The notes under the pieces are model-generated. The model searched no databases, was not told the DNA's origin, and worked only from the letters and a program-made list of their open reading frames with translations. The translations under genes and the position numbers were made by a program. 64,000 nt of DNA from positions 3,286,001 to 3,350,000 of the forward strand of contig OZ345353.1 in assembly GCA_977006965.1 (NCBI GenBank), given 5' to 3'. Within the stretch, counting starts at the first letter, position 1. Every line of letters starts with the position of its first letter. Source of the stretch: Phymatolithon calcareum (Eukaryota; Rhodophyta; Florideophyceae; Hapalidiales). This document shows positions 41,926 to 51,930 of this stretch, one piece after another.

Positions 41926-44162
41926 CAGGCATTGGGAGCAACATGTTGCAATTTATTGGAGAGACAAGAAGGAAAGCAATACATCTAGCAAAGTATTCTA
42001 GTTTGCGCAATAGGTACTGCAATACAAATCAATAGGAGTGAAAGGAGTGTCTCACATATCTAGCAGATTTTGTTGTTCCGCATCTTCATCCATTCGTTCA
42101 GAGATACGGGCACTGCGTGCATTGCTCATAGCGCTAACAACCGTATGTAAATTCCAATACCATCTATTGACCTTCAAGAACAAGAGAGACTCAAACAGTA
42201 GCGGGGTAATTCGGTGCCTGTTATCGGCAAGAATACCTCCTGCAAGAGAGAACAACCTCTCAATTTCGGCTGACGACCCAAGAATAAATCTTAAGTTCAT
42301 GTACGACTGAACAGGGTTCTGACGGTGTCGCTTGCGTTTCTTAAATATTTCGGACAACGATAATGCGGATTCTTCTTCCCCATCACCTTCACTTCCGTTA
42401 ATACCGGAATCCAATTTTAGATGTTCGCATGCTGCCCGTTCTTCATCCGACATTGATTCAGTTTCGTTTCGCTGAATTTTGACGACTGCAGACTCAAAAA
42501 CAGAGTTCGGGGAATGCACCGAATGTAGCTTGGTATGCTCATCGCGAAGTGTGCAGCCATGGAAACGAGACTCAGGATTATTCGTCTGTGCCTTTACGGT
42601 CTCATTGAGTGTGTCAAGAAGAAATCGGCAATTCTCCAACGTGATACCTCTTTCTTGTAGCTTCTTCGTTACGACGTTAATCTCGTCCAGTTGATGTGCT
42701 AACTTTCCGCACTGCGTTCGAAAACGATTCGTACATGATATAGTCAAATCAAGTCCGTCCGTGTCAGCAACTTCTTGTAGTTCATCACGAATCGAAATGA
42801 AACGGTTCAGCATTGCGGACAGGCCTGACCAACGTTTAGCAGAAGGCAAGACAGGTGACAAACTCGTTAGTCGATAGAGCATTGCACGGTTCTTGATACT
42901 GCTTTTGCATTCACGCATCGTTGTACGCACATCTTCTAATGTCCTCTTGAGAACGGGAGATGATACCATCGCATTGACGTCGAGAGCGAGTTTGTGATTC
43001 AAACACCCAACGTGGGGGATGTCCATTTTTCTTGCAATGCTCTTGTTAAGCACACAGCTGTCGGGAATCTGACATACTGACCACTCGTGGACATTCACAT
43101 GATAGTAGTGAAAAATGTGCTCAAGTTGCCGAATATGCGTGGTTGCGCCGAACGATATTGCGTGCGCAGATTCTATTTCACCATCGTCGTCTCGCTTAGC
43201 GATTGGAGAAAGAGACAGCAGTGGCATCGAGAGCTCTTCGAACTCAACAATGCGTCCATCCACCGTACGATTGAACTTTCGCATAAAAACAGCATAGATG
43301 GCAACGTAGTGCGAACCGTTTTTGGTCCAGCCATCATGCATGATGGCACTACGCATTCCTTTCAACTCCTTCCTTATGGACATTTCAACGAGTTCAACCA
43401 ACTTGAATATTGTTTCACGCAGCGCTTTGATCGAAATCAATGCTTCAGAACCACCAAACGCACGGAAATTCGAATTCTCAACGTACGAAACAGGCAAAGA
43501 CAGCGAGATGATGATGTCCAAGTAGTTGTACATTGCCTTTTCGCCAGCGGTTGATGACAAAGTAGCATCAAAGTAAGACGAAATACTTCGGGAACCATCG
43601 TGAGTAGTCTTATCAGCCAGCACAGCGTGATACATAGCAACCAGCTGTTCCTCATCGCCGCCAGCAACACATGCCAACAAGTGCGAATACGGGGTGCTCC
43701 AACCGCATCCCTTCGGAAACGATCTCATTGGCGTGCCATTCTTGCAGTTATTCAACCTCGGGCACTCGAACACGAAGCACGATACATTAGCACGATCAGG
43801 TTGATTTGGTTTGCGCGACGCAATGCTTTTGACTGTATCTTCCTTTCTTTGCATGAGCGCTTTCACAACGAACTGCTGCGTAGGTTTGCGAGCCATGACC
43901 TTGAGAGTAGACGTGCGACTTCTGATGTTGAATAAACCAAGTCGAAGCGACAGTGTCGTCGGCGTCGGTTGAATGACATTGCAGCACGGAGTATTCCTCA
44001 AAACACTTTACGTATAAAACCCAAATATACAAACTTTTCGATCTTCCTTCCAACCTGTTGCTACTCCAATATGTACTGCAACAGATTATGACAGCTCAAT
44101 AGTAGTGCAGTACCAATACGTTGCAGTATATTGCATTACCAACATGTTACTCCCAATGCCTG
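41926..44162 (-). mobile_element. hAT-family transposon with terminal inverted repeats
   Basis: The left end is CAGGCATTGGGAGCAACATG and the right end, reverse-complemented, is CAGGCATTGGGAGTAACATG, a ~23-bp terminal inverted repeat that starts with the CAG typical of hAT elements. The element is 2.24 kb and contains one intact transposase gene on the minus strand. The 8-bp flanks (TCACTCGA and GTTGATAC) do not match, so the target duplication is lost or a flank was rearranged. Confidence 0.88.
42052..43896 (-). CDS. hAT transposase (614 aa, intact frame)
   Basis: From the ATG at 43896. An N-terminal Cys/His segment (CFVFECPRLNNCKNGTPM, CGWSTPYSHLLACVAGG) resembles a BED-type finger. The RNase H-like core carries SAIMHDGWTKNGSHYVAIYA with the first catalytic Asp in HDGWT, and HVGCLNHKLALDVNAMV with the second motif (C-x2-H) before the helical insertion. 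The C-terminal dimerisation region reads SSAEIERLFSLAGGILADNR followed by HRITPLLFESLLFLKVN, the most diagnostic hAT block. There is no internal stop, so the protein may still be functional. It sits inside clear terminal repeats. Confidence 0.88.
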   Translation of the reverse strand: MARKPTQQFVVKALMQRKEDTVKSIASRKPNQPDRANVSCFVFECPRLNNCKNGTPMRSFPKGCGWSTPYSHLLACVAGGDEEQLVAMYHAVLADKTTHDGSRSISSYFDATLSSTAGEKAMYNYLDIIISLSLPVSYVENSNFRAFGGSEALISIKALRETIFKLVELVEMSIRKELKGMRSAIMHDGWTKNGSHYVAIYAVFMRKFNRTVDGRIVEFEELSMPLLSLSPIAKRDDDGEIESAHAISFGATTHIRQLEHIFHYYHVNVHEWSVCQIPDSCVLNKSIARKMDIPHVGCLNHKLALDVNAMVSSPVLKRTLEDVRTTMRECKSSIKNRAMLYRLTSLSPVLPSAKRWSGLSAMLNRFISIRDELQEVADTDGLDLTISCTNRFRTQCGKLAHQLDEINVVTKKLQERGITLENCRFLLDTLNETVKAQTNNPESRFHGCTLRDEHTKLHSVHSPNSVFESAVVKIQRNETESMSDEERAACEHLKLDSGINGSEGDGEEESALSLSEIFKKRKRHRQNPVQSYMNLRFILGSSAEIERLFSLAGGILADNRHRITPLLFESLLFLKVNRWYWNLHTVVSAMSNARSARISERMDEDAEQQNLLDM

Positions 44163-44234
44163 GTTGATACCAAGGAGGGGTGCGCAAGGAGGTTTTACTG
44201 AAAAAGCGCGGGAATTCTTTCTACTCACGCTAAA

Positions 44235-44302
44235 ATCGGGCACGGCAAAAAACTTAACTTATTTCCCGTGGCCAATAAGTTAATTTTTTTGCCGTGCCCG
44301 AT
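44235..44302. repeat. 68-nt inverted repeat, 29-bp arms
   Basis: ATCGGGCACGGCAAAAAACT...AACTTATT pairs with its reverse complement ending TTTGCCGTGCCCGAT with a single mismatch. The loop is about 10 nt. It lies 72 bp from the hAT right end. Confidence 0.85.
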
Positions 44303-45906
44303 AAGGTGGATGCAAGTTATCATATCAACATTACAGCATCGCGCAACCAATAGCATGCCGTAATTGGACGGGCACGGGCACGCTCGATCCGGTATAGACC
44401 GGGCCTGAAAACCAACAACCTGTCCCTAAACTTTGCAGTTACGCAGCTTCGACTGTATTCTCAATATGCTTACAACCGCGATAGCGTGAATCACATCGTG
44501 ATGCTACTATTCGTGTCACTTAAAACCATGCTCCCCCGAAAGCCACCGCGGAACAACCAGTGTTGGTCAGTTGTTGTTGTGAAGTGATGCCGGGCTGCTC
44601 GCTCGGTTTGCCAAACTGCTACGTTAAGGTAAACTCGGGGCTGTTGTTCGCGGTTGGAATGCTGCCCAGTTTCTGTTGCTATAAGGCGCTCGCGCTGGTA
44701 CGCGTTACAAAACTGACGCATTTAGGTTTGCCTTGAAGTCAAACGTGCGACAAAGATTAATAAACAGTTGATGAACCAACACCTCAAGGTCTTCCTTGTT
44801 CTAGCGCGTCCATGGTCTGCGCTTAAATACACTTCACATCCACGACACGCCTGGAACTGCCCCGGGATCCTTCAGGGGTATGGCAGAGGTCACGTGAGCG
44901 CACGACGACCACACCAAAGTGACAAACATGCCGTGCCCAACAGATGCACCAACCCGAAATCCCCTTCCGGTACCCAATTCAGGGCAACTGGTGGGCGCGG
45001 TCGACACGCGCCCCGTCCATTAATTACTCTCGCACGCGATCGTGAAACTCATGTCGTCATCGCGCCCCTGCCATGAGAGCTAGCATCGGCTACCGCCAGA
45101 TTCTCCATATCTGCGCCCAAATGACCGCCAGACCACCGCGCCCAATTCACAAGTCAGTCCGCCCTGCGCATCCCAAGCCGTCATTCCCGCGTACCCACGG
45201 CCATCCACACACCACCTCGAGTGTGCCACTCGCACGGGCGGCACGAGAAAATTGTCGAGACAGCAAGCGCTGGTAGTCGCCGTTCGCAACCGAGCCCATA
45301 CGAAAGCTATTCCAACAGTTTCACGATTAAATTGGCCGATACTCGCCCGATGGACACGTAAGACACGAACTGTCCGCTCGCGACAGCCTTGCATTCATGT
45401 ACCAAGTGCAACAGATTCGTATCTTCATCTCTCTCTCTCCTTTTCTGATGTGTAGGATTTTGTACCCCTCCGGAACGTTTCGCACCCACTTCTGGCGAAG
45501 CAATATAAACCATACCTATGGCTTCTTGGCACTAGCAAAGCTGCCCCATACGTCTGTACACGCGTTGCTAACTTCAAATTAAAAACTATACCTTTCTTCT
45601 CCTTCTTCTTCTTCGCATGGCTGACGTGACGGATGTCTCGTTTATCTGCATTGCGTCTATTCGCACACTAAGTAGGATGCGTAACACAGGAGCGTCCCTA
45701 TGTGCAATGGCTTAGACACCAGTTCAAGAAAATATGTTTTTCAATGTAAAGGACGATTGGATCTAAATATAGAACCAATACAATGTCGTTTCTAGTTTAA
45801 TTCTGATATTACTAATCGCTGATAGTAAATCGGCTTGTTCCTCGGAATTCAGAATGGCGGTTTGTTTCGGCTTCAATTATCTTGTTCAACGCCGACGAAG
45901 TTTAAG
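44303..45906. other. 1.6 kb without a supported gene
   Basis: It contains the second copy of the ~103-bp dispersed repeat (44452-44553). A GC-richer stretch at 44800-45400 has overlapping frames on both strands, none with a recognisable domain. Confidence 0.5.
44452..44553. repeat. dispersed ~103-bp repeat, copy 2
   Basis: Direct-orientation match to 35172-35274. Both copies lie near a mobile-element end (piggyBac-like copy A and the hAT element). Confidence 0.6.
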
Positions 45907-47430
45907 CTAGTTTTCCAAAACCGCCTTGACCACAATAATACCTATTTGTGCAACATAGGCTAACGCAGAGTTTCGAGCATATGCCTGATCTAGAAGAGCG
46001 TACTCGACTGGGCCCCATCTTAGGACACCACTCGTTGAAGCCCAAGCGTAACCCTCCACATCTCCCATGAGCAGGCTTTTGCGCTTCATACTTGCGATGA
46101 TTCCTCGGCAAAACAACGGAATGTTTCTCGTTACTTGACCGACGTCCTTCGCAATTCGGTTGTGGTAGTAAGGGATGTTCTTTACTACCGCTTCTGCAAG
46201 TTCATCGTTGTGCGCGAGCACATACCGAACAAAGTGGACGACGGAACCCAGAGTTGTCACCTTCATTTCGGCATCTGGATCACCAGTGGAAAGCCGCTGT
46301 AAGATATCCTCAGCAAACGGAATTTCAAGATCGACGCCAATGGATCCGTGCATCGAAGCCGTAGACCAATGCTCACTTCTAAGTAGCCACTCTCCAGCCT
46401 CTCTCCATGTGTCCCAAAGATTGTTCGCCGCCTCAGCAAACTCCAATCGTTCATTCGTTCGGTCCTCACTGCAAATATAGAAGTTGAGCATGATTAACAC
46501 TTTCCGGTCTTCAGCAGTACAATCAATAGGGCGGTATGCGTCGTAGGCCATTTTTGAAACCAGTCCATACAGATGGAAAATATCCATAGCAGGCACTCTA
46601 AGTCTTGTTTTCCATGCGTCCAAAGTTCTCCACAATTGACCAGTCATTTGCAAAAGACGATCTTGGGGTAGCTTCTCAACGAAGGATTCGAGATAAGCGG
46701 ACTGTTGAGCCATGGTCGCGTTCTCGTCATCCTTACGTTTCACCTGTCGAGCCCTAATGGTCTGCTCCATGTAAGCTTCGTTACCGCCCATGTCCAGACG
46801 AATAGGATCCAGCATCTGCTCCCGCTGCAAGTCGATAGTATAAGCATCTGTTTCATTGCAAAGCGCAGGTACGGGGAACGTCATGTAGTGCCCTGCTCTC
46901 CCGAATGAACTTTCACGTGCTTGCACCGAAGCTTCTGGAGTACTTCCTGTGGCCAAGAAGGCGAAAGCAGTGGCGATCTGCACTGCAAGCGCCTGCCAAG
47001 CTTTGTTTAAACCTGCCAGAATCGCTCCCAGAAAAAGAGGTATCCAAGTAAGCACAAGGAGAAAAGCTGGTTTGCGGCGGAAACACTGCATCACATAGCT
47101 GTTTGTGGAAGGTGCTTCTTGTGCATGCTGTGTCTGTAGAACTAGCGCCCACAGAAATCCATGTAGAGGAACAGAGGGTGCGGCCATGAATGCGAGCGTT
47201 CCACTTAAGTTTCTGGTTCTCACCGAAAACATTGCATACACGAGAAGGCACACGAACACGGCTATGTAGAGCACGAGGGGAACCACCGTGTAATTCCATC
47301 TCGGCGTCGACGCATGAGAGGACAGGGGGTAGCGTTTTGCCAGCCGCGATGCGACGATCGTGCTCATTGCGGCTGTGAGGGATGCAACCACCGATATAGC
47401 TTGTGGCCAAAAGTCTGCAGACCTCTCCAT
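45907..47430 (-). CDS. orphan multi-pass membrane protein (507 aa), intact paralogue
   Basis: An intact frame from the ATG at 47430. Hydrophobic segments: FWPQAISVVASLTAAMSTIV; VVPLVLYIAVFVCLLVYAMF; TLAFMAAPSVPLHGFLWALV; AFLLVLTWIPLFLGAILAGL and ALAVQIATAFAFLATG, giving about five segments in the first 165 residues. The remaining ~340 residues look soluble and helical (MTGQLWRTLDAWKTRLRVPA, FAEAANNLWDTWREAGEWLL, GVLRWGPVEYALLDQAYARN). No family is recognised. A frameshifted copy lies 9 kb away in the same orientation, and upstream DNA is duplicated with it. It may belong to a lineage-specific family. Confidence 0.65.
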   Translation of the reverse strand: MERSADFWPQAISVVASLTAAMSTIVASRLAKRYPLSSHASTPRWNYTVVPLVLYIAVFVCLLVYAMFSVRTRNLSGTLAFMAAPSVPLHGFLWALVLQTQHAQEAPSTNSYVMQCFRRKPAFLLVLTWIPLFLGAILAGLNKAWQALAVQIATAFAFLATGSTPEASVQARESSFGRAGHYMTFPVPALCNETDAYTIDLQREQMLDPIRLDMGGNEAYMEQTIRARQVKRKDDENATMAQQSAYLESFVEKLPQDRLLQMTGQLWRTLDAWKTRLRVPAMDIFHLYGLVSKMAYDAYRPIDCTAEDRKVLIMLNFYICSEDRTNERLEFAEAANNLWDTWREAGEWLLRSEHWSTASMHGSIGVDLEIPFAEDILQRLSTGDPDAEMKVTTLGSVVHFVRYVLAHNDELAEAVVKNIPYYHNRIAKDVGQVTRNIPLFCRGIIASMKRKSLLMGDVEGYAWASTSGVLRWGPVEYALLDQAYARNSALAYVAQIGIIVVKAVLEN

Positions 47431-48650
47431 CACGAGCCAATTTGCGGATCGTTTTTTTTGCCCGATTTCACAGGATTATATGTGCTTGAACACAGGAGTA
47501 TACACCTGTATCGGATTTGTAAGAGATACTGTGTGATCTAGGGTAGGGTTTAATCGTCTAATTGAGAGGCATTCCTCTTCTCAGTGATTGTGTGCAGCCG
47601 GCATTGATATGCAAATGCTGTATACACATTTCACGAATCAAATTCATGATTTAGTGTCAACCGTATTCCATTGTCCTGCACAGTCCCGTAGCGCTTTGAA
47701 CATTTAAAATACATTTGATGAACTGTGCGAAACACATTGAAAGCAGATTGGAACTCATTGGTGAAAATTGGCCACTTTGCGGCAGAGCGAAAAAAGTGAT
47801 AAGTGATGATGGCGACAGAAAAAACTAGTTTCCGCATTTCTGGATTCGACTCCATCGCTTCTGAGCTAGTATAGAAACATGTCCACAACACCGTCATCTA
47901 CGTTAATGTATTCTACTGATTGCTGTAGTTCTATGTAAAGCTCGGATGTCAAGATTTACGGGTGCCCCTACGTGCGAACGAGATCGCCCACATAGAATGT
48001 ACCTAGCTCAAAAGTAGAAAAATGAAGAAAAATGGGGGAGAGAATGGGATTACAGTGACTTTACCATAGTATAGAAACGTTTTCATGTGGGCGATGCTTC
48101 CCGTTTTTGTATTACTGTATTCGCCTCTCTATCCTCCTTGTCTAGATGTCGCGGAGTGTGGGTTCCCAAAGTCAGTGAAGGCGATGAATGTTCGCGTCGC
48201 CGAGAAAAACTCTTCTTCTGAATCAATGATTTTTAGAAAATCCGATATACTTCATAATGTCCCGACTGCCACAGTAGCCAGGGTAAGTGAATGGCGTAAG
48301 CGTCATCGCTTGTTTCGATCTTTGGACCCAGTCATTTGCAGTCTGATGGCCAAGTTTTGCCTTGTCGGGATAATATTTTTCGACAAATTTTGGATGGCTG
48401 ATTCGATATCGGACTGGATTTGCAGAAGCGGTTCAGATGGTGGATTGTAATGGCTCATTCCAGTGCAAAATCTAGTGTTTTGAAATATCAACACCTCTCA
48501 TCTTTATGGGCTTCGTACTCGAGACTTCTTCTCCACACCGGATTGGAACCGTTTTCAGATATGAGCAAAAATCCTATACCCATTATCTTATCTCTTTTTG
48601 AGACTCATGACGACGCAGAATACGGCTTTATAACCCAGTTTGGGCTAAAG
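46250..48650. repeat. segmental duplication, copy 2
   Basis: Direct copy of 36954-38760 with many substitutions and one ~620-bp extra segment (about 47695-48320). It includes most of the intact membrane-protein gene and ~600 bp of shared upstream DNA. Confidence 0.8.
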
Positions 48651-49216
48651 CACTTTAGTTGACTAGAAATCGTGACAACATTTGAACGGAAGACCTCGCA
48701 TGCCTTTCAGTACTTGTGCGCAGAGGCAGTTTTCCCTAATACCAGATGTGGAGAGCATCTTTTTCTTAGCGCTACCCTAACTGTAGTATGTTGTACAAGA
48801 TGAATGAAACATTCAGGTTAGCCGGGTCTTATGCTTGCCATTTCAGCGAAAATGCACTCTCACCAAGTACTGCAATGCACATCAGACGATCATTGCAGAG
48901 TGCTGACGAAGGTATGGGAGGCAAAAGCAAAACGTGAAGTTCCGAACAGAACAATATCCTCAGCCTCATTACACATAGCTTGCAGCAAGTGGACTCGCCG
49001 ACGGTCATCCAGAATGCGCTTCTTTGCAGTGAAGATGGTAAGTACATTCCTGTGACGAAAGAAGTTGAAATGTTTCTGAGATGTTAAGCAGGATCGAACT
49101 CGTGTAACGTTGTGTGTAGGCAACGTGAACAAGTTATGTTTGATTTATTGTCAAAAAATAAACGAAAATGCATTTACAGTTGGCGAGTTTCACGTCACCG
49201 TAAAATTTGTTTATTT
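48651..49216. other. no recognised feature
   Basis: Short frames only; nothing is recognised in this stretch. Confidence 0.5.
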
Positions 49217-49537
49217 TTAGACGCTTTCTCGGTTCGGATATGCAGTCCTGTTCGCTCGATTAACCATACCTATTCCGGAAATTCGTGGTGTCATGTAGTC
49301 CCCACGGAGCCAAGTCTCTGAGAGGAGCAAGACGTCTTCCTTAGAGTCCTTTGCCAGCTTCGAGAGTTGCGCAGAGCGCCCAGCTCCTCCGAACGACAGA
49401 CAATTGAGCTGAAGTATGCGGAAGAACCTGGGGTTGGTCTCAATATCGCCTCCTAGAAGGATGGTGATGACGCTTGATGGTGTCAAATTATTTGGGCGGG
49501 AAGGTGTAATGGTATGAGAGATCCCAATGAGATTCAA
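49217..49537 (-). pseudogene. LINE fragment: start of the apurinic-endonuclease domain
   Basis: The frame reads ITILLGGDIETNPRFFRILQ, then LNCLSFGG, LSKLAKDSKEDVLLLSETWL. This is the common start of non-LTR ORF2 proteins: the GDIExNP motif, then LQxN with the catalytic Asn, then the LLxETWL strand with the catalytic Glu. It breaks off after ~106 codons. Reverse transcriptase is absent nearby, so it is a short fragment. Confidence 0.7.
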
Positions 49538-50146
49538 AGTTTCCTAACAAAGTTCCGTTGTGGGTTTCATTTTGCACACGATGTTCTTCGCGAACCTTTT
49601 GGTCCAGTCGCACTGCGTGGAAGCGAAACCCGTGTGACCGGCGCATTTTTCTTTTGATACTTCTTCGAGCAACAGAGCAGCGACTATATTGCTCCAAAAA
49701 AGGGAGAATATCTGTGTATGTTCTGTACGTCGGAGGAGTTCTATTCAGGTCCTCGAAACGTACAATTTGTATCACAAATGCATGACCAATTCAGGGCACA
49801 GTTTTAAGAAATCATTTTTTTTGACGTGCGCCAAGTTGTATGAAAAACAAGAAGAATGCCTGTAACCAGAGAAATAGTGGAATGTCCGAATTGAGAACTA
49901 CGAATTCCCAGAGTTATCGTATAGGTTAATTATTTCCAGGAAATCTGCAAGGCATGTGCGCTTAGGCTCATTTTATTAAGTAACTATGCTTAACTGCATC
50001 TATCTTAAAACGTTTTGGCGACACTGACACGAGCTTTTTATCCTGCTGGGATAAATCGAAAGGAGGATTAGTGTGATGTTAACTAGCTCAACTCAGCTGC
50101 ATTGAATCACAGCGGATATTGATCAACGCTCTCGCTCACTTGCTAC

Positions 50147-51238
50147 CAGAGGTGGGAGCAATTTAATTGCAGAGAATTGGAAAAAAATCGAACACCAAAA
50201 TATATATTGGAATTGTTCTTGCCACGAAAATTAAAAATTGCTATTGCTATTTTTTGTCTTTGCAATAATTGCAATAATGCCAATTAATTGTAATTTATTG
50301 CAGATTACTCCCGGTTTTTACATTCCTCTATTACTTGGACCCTCTGCACGCTCGAACAGCCTGGGAGAATAGATTCTGATCACAAAATCTGCTGTTCACT
50401 TTCAAAAACAAAAGTGACTCGAAAAGCACGGGTTCTAGCCTGGAGCGTTGATCAGTAAGCATATACTTCGCAAGACGTCAGCAGTGGAAACCAAAATAAA
50501 ATCAAAATTGATGTACTCCTCTTCATAAGAACTGTCGTCTCCAGCATTCCAGACCTATTTTTCAGGCTTCAAAAAAGGACTCCTTAAGTGCAACATCTCC
50601 ATAGCATGAATTCAAGTGGCTCGCGGGGTTAGTAAAACCATTACAGACTACTGACTTCCTGATGGTCCTGTATCCATCCGAGGGGCAACTCCATGAGTGC
50701 TTCTGCTTACCATTTTCGATCTGGATCCCGAGATATTGTCCACCCTCGCTTGGACTGTACCAAGTCAGAATCCGTTCGACTAGCTCCTGTGCTCCAACTT
50801 CCGGATCGGTGATAGTAGAGGAATTGATTTTGCGCTTCTTCGCGATTGACTTCATAGCTGAGCTTCTGAAATGCTCTTTCATGTCAATTGTAGCTGATAA
50901 TGTGCTGAAAATGACACAGATGACTGCAATATGTATAGCAGGCGGTTTGCAGAAGTAGCATTTTAGTAGACCGGCAGGTGAGGGTCGCCTGGCGATAGTC
51001 GCCCAGCGATAGTCGCCAGGTACAAACAGAAGCATTCGTTTGTCTTTGTGGTAAACGTCAGCAGCAAAGAAGCAATTAATTGGAATCAATTGGAGAATGT
51101 ATACAGCAACAAAAAACATTATTGCAATTATTCATAGTAGAAAAATTAGTAATTGGAACTGGAGGATTTTAGAAAATTAAGTATTGCATTGCACTAATTG
51201 CAATTAATTTTTTTCCAATTAATTTTATCGCACCCTTG
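50147..51238 (-). mobile_element. defective hAT-type element
   Basis: The left end is CAGAGGTGGGAG and the right end, reverse-complemented, is CAAGGGTGCGAT; both are followed by AATT-rich sub-terminal DNA with a shared AATTGGAAAAAAAT block. TTGCTAC occurs directly on both sides (50140-50146 and 51239-51245), a likely target duplication. It contains one short frame on the minus strand. Confidence 0.7.
50562..51119 (-). pseudogene. hAT transposase N-terminal fragment
   Basis: A frame of 185 codons whose end reads WSCPSDGYRTIRKSVVCNGF, then TNPASHLNSCYGD. This Cys-Cys-His-Cys spacing is the BED-finger pattern that also begins the hAT transposase at 42052-43896. No catalytic core remains. The first ~80 residues are probably not original coding sequence. 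Confidence 0.5.
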
Positions 51239-51930
51239 TTGCTACACACCAGAACCGATTGACCCACTGGAATCGTTTCTCGGCATGTAAATTCCAAAGT
51301 TCACGGGCCGAACGCCCTACGCATGTGGAGGCAAACAATGCAGCGCTAACTTTAAGTTGCTCCCGAAGGCACAGATTTTGTTCTCGGGCCCGCGAAATGA
51401 GCCAGTGCCGTCTACATCAACGGCCATGTTTCGAGAGCACGGAAGCAAGCAAGAGCTCTTCCATCAAAAATTGAAATGGTGAGTCTGGTAATTAAGTGAT
51501 AGACGGTTTTGGTGACATACAATGCCAAAACAACAACAGCTGCTACCGTTGACAACACGTCCCAAAACTCTCCGACGCAAAATTGTCTTGGAGGCACCTA
51601 AACCACATGGCAAGGTTAGGAGTGCGTTCACTGTTAGAAACCACCTTGGTGCTAGGAAACGGTAAGCCGAAAATGGAGATAGTTATTATGATCAAATAGT
51701 ACATCTCATGCAATAATAAGCATCTCCGCTCAGACTTCCCGGTGACCTTGCCTGTCTTCTTTCTGCTCCTTTCGCCGCCGGCCCACAGCGCCCGGCCGAG
51801 TCCAGTCTCATCTTGACAAATACTTTTCCAAACTTCCACAGCCCTGTCACGCGTGCATGCAGAACATCATCACGCGACCGAACGCGCTTCCCTTCCGAGC
51901 GCTCCTTCTTCAGAAGCAGAAATCGTCCCA

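Noticed and set aside
45080-45394. Overlapping ~100-codon frames in GC-richer DNA
   Set aside because: Open on both strands because of base composition; no motif.
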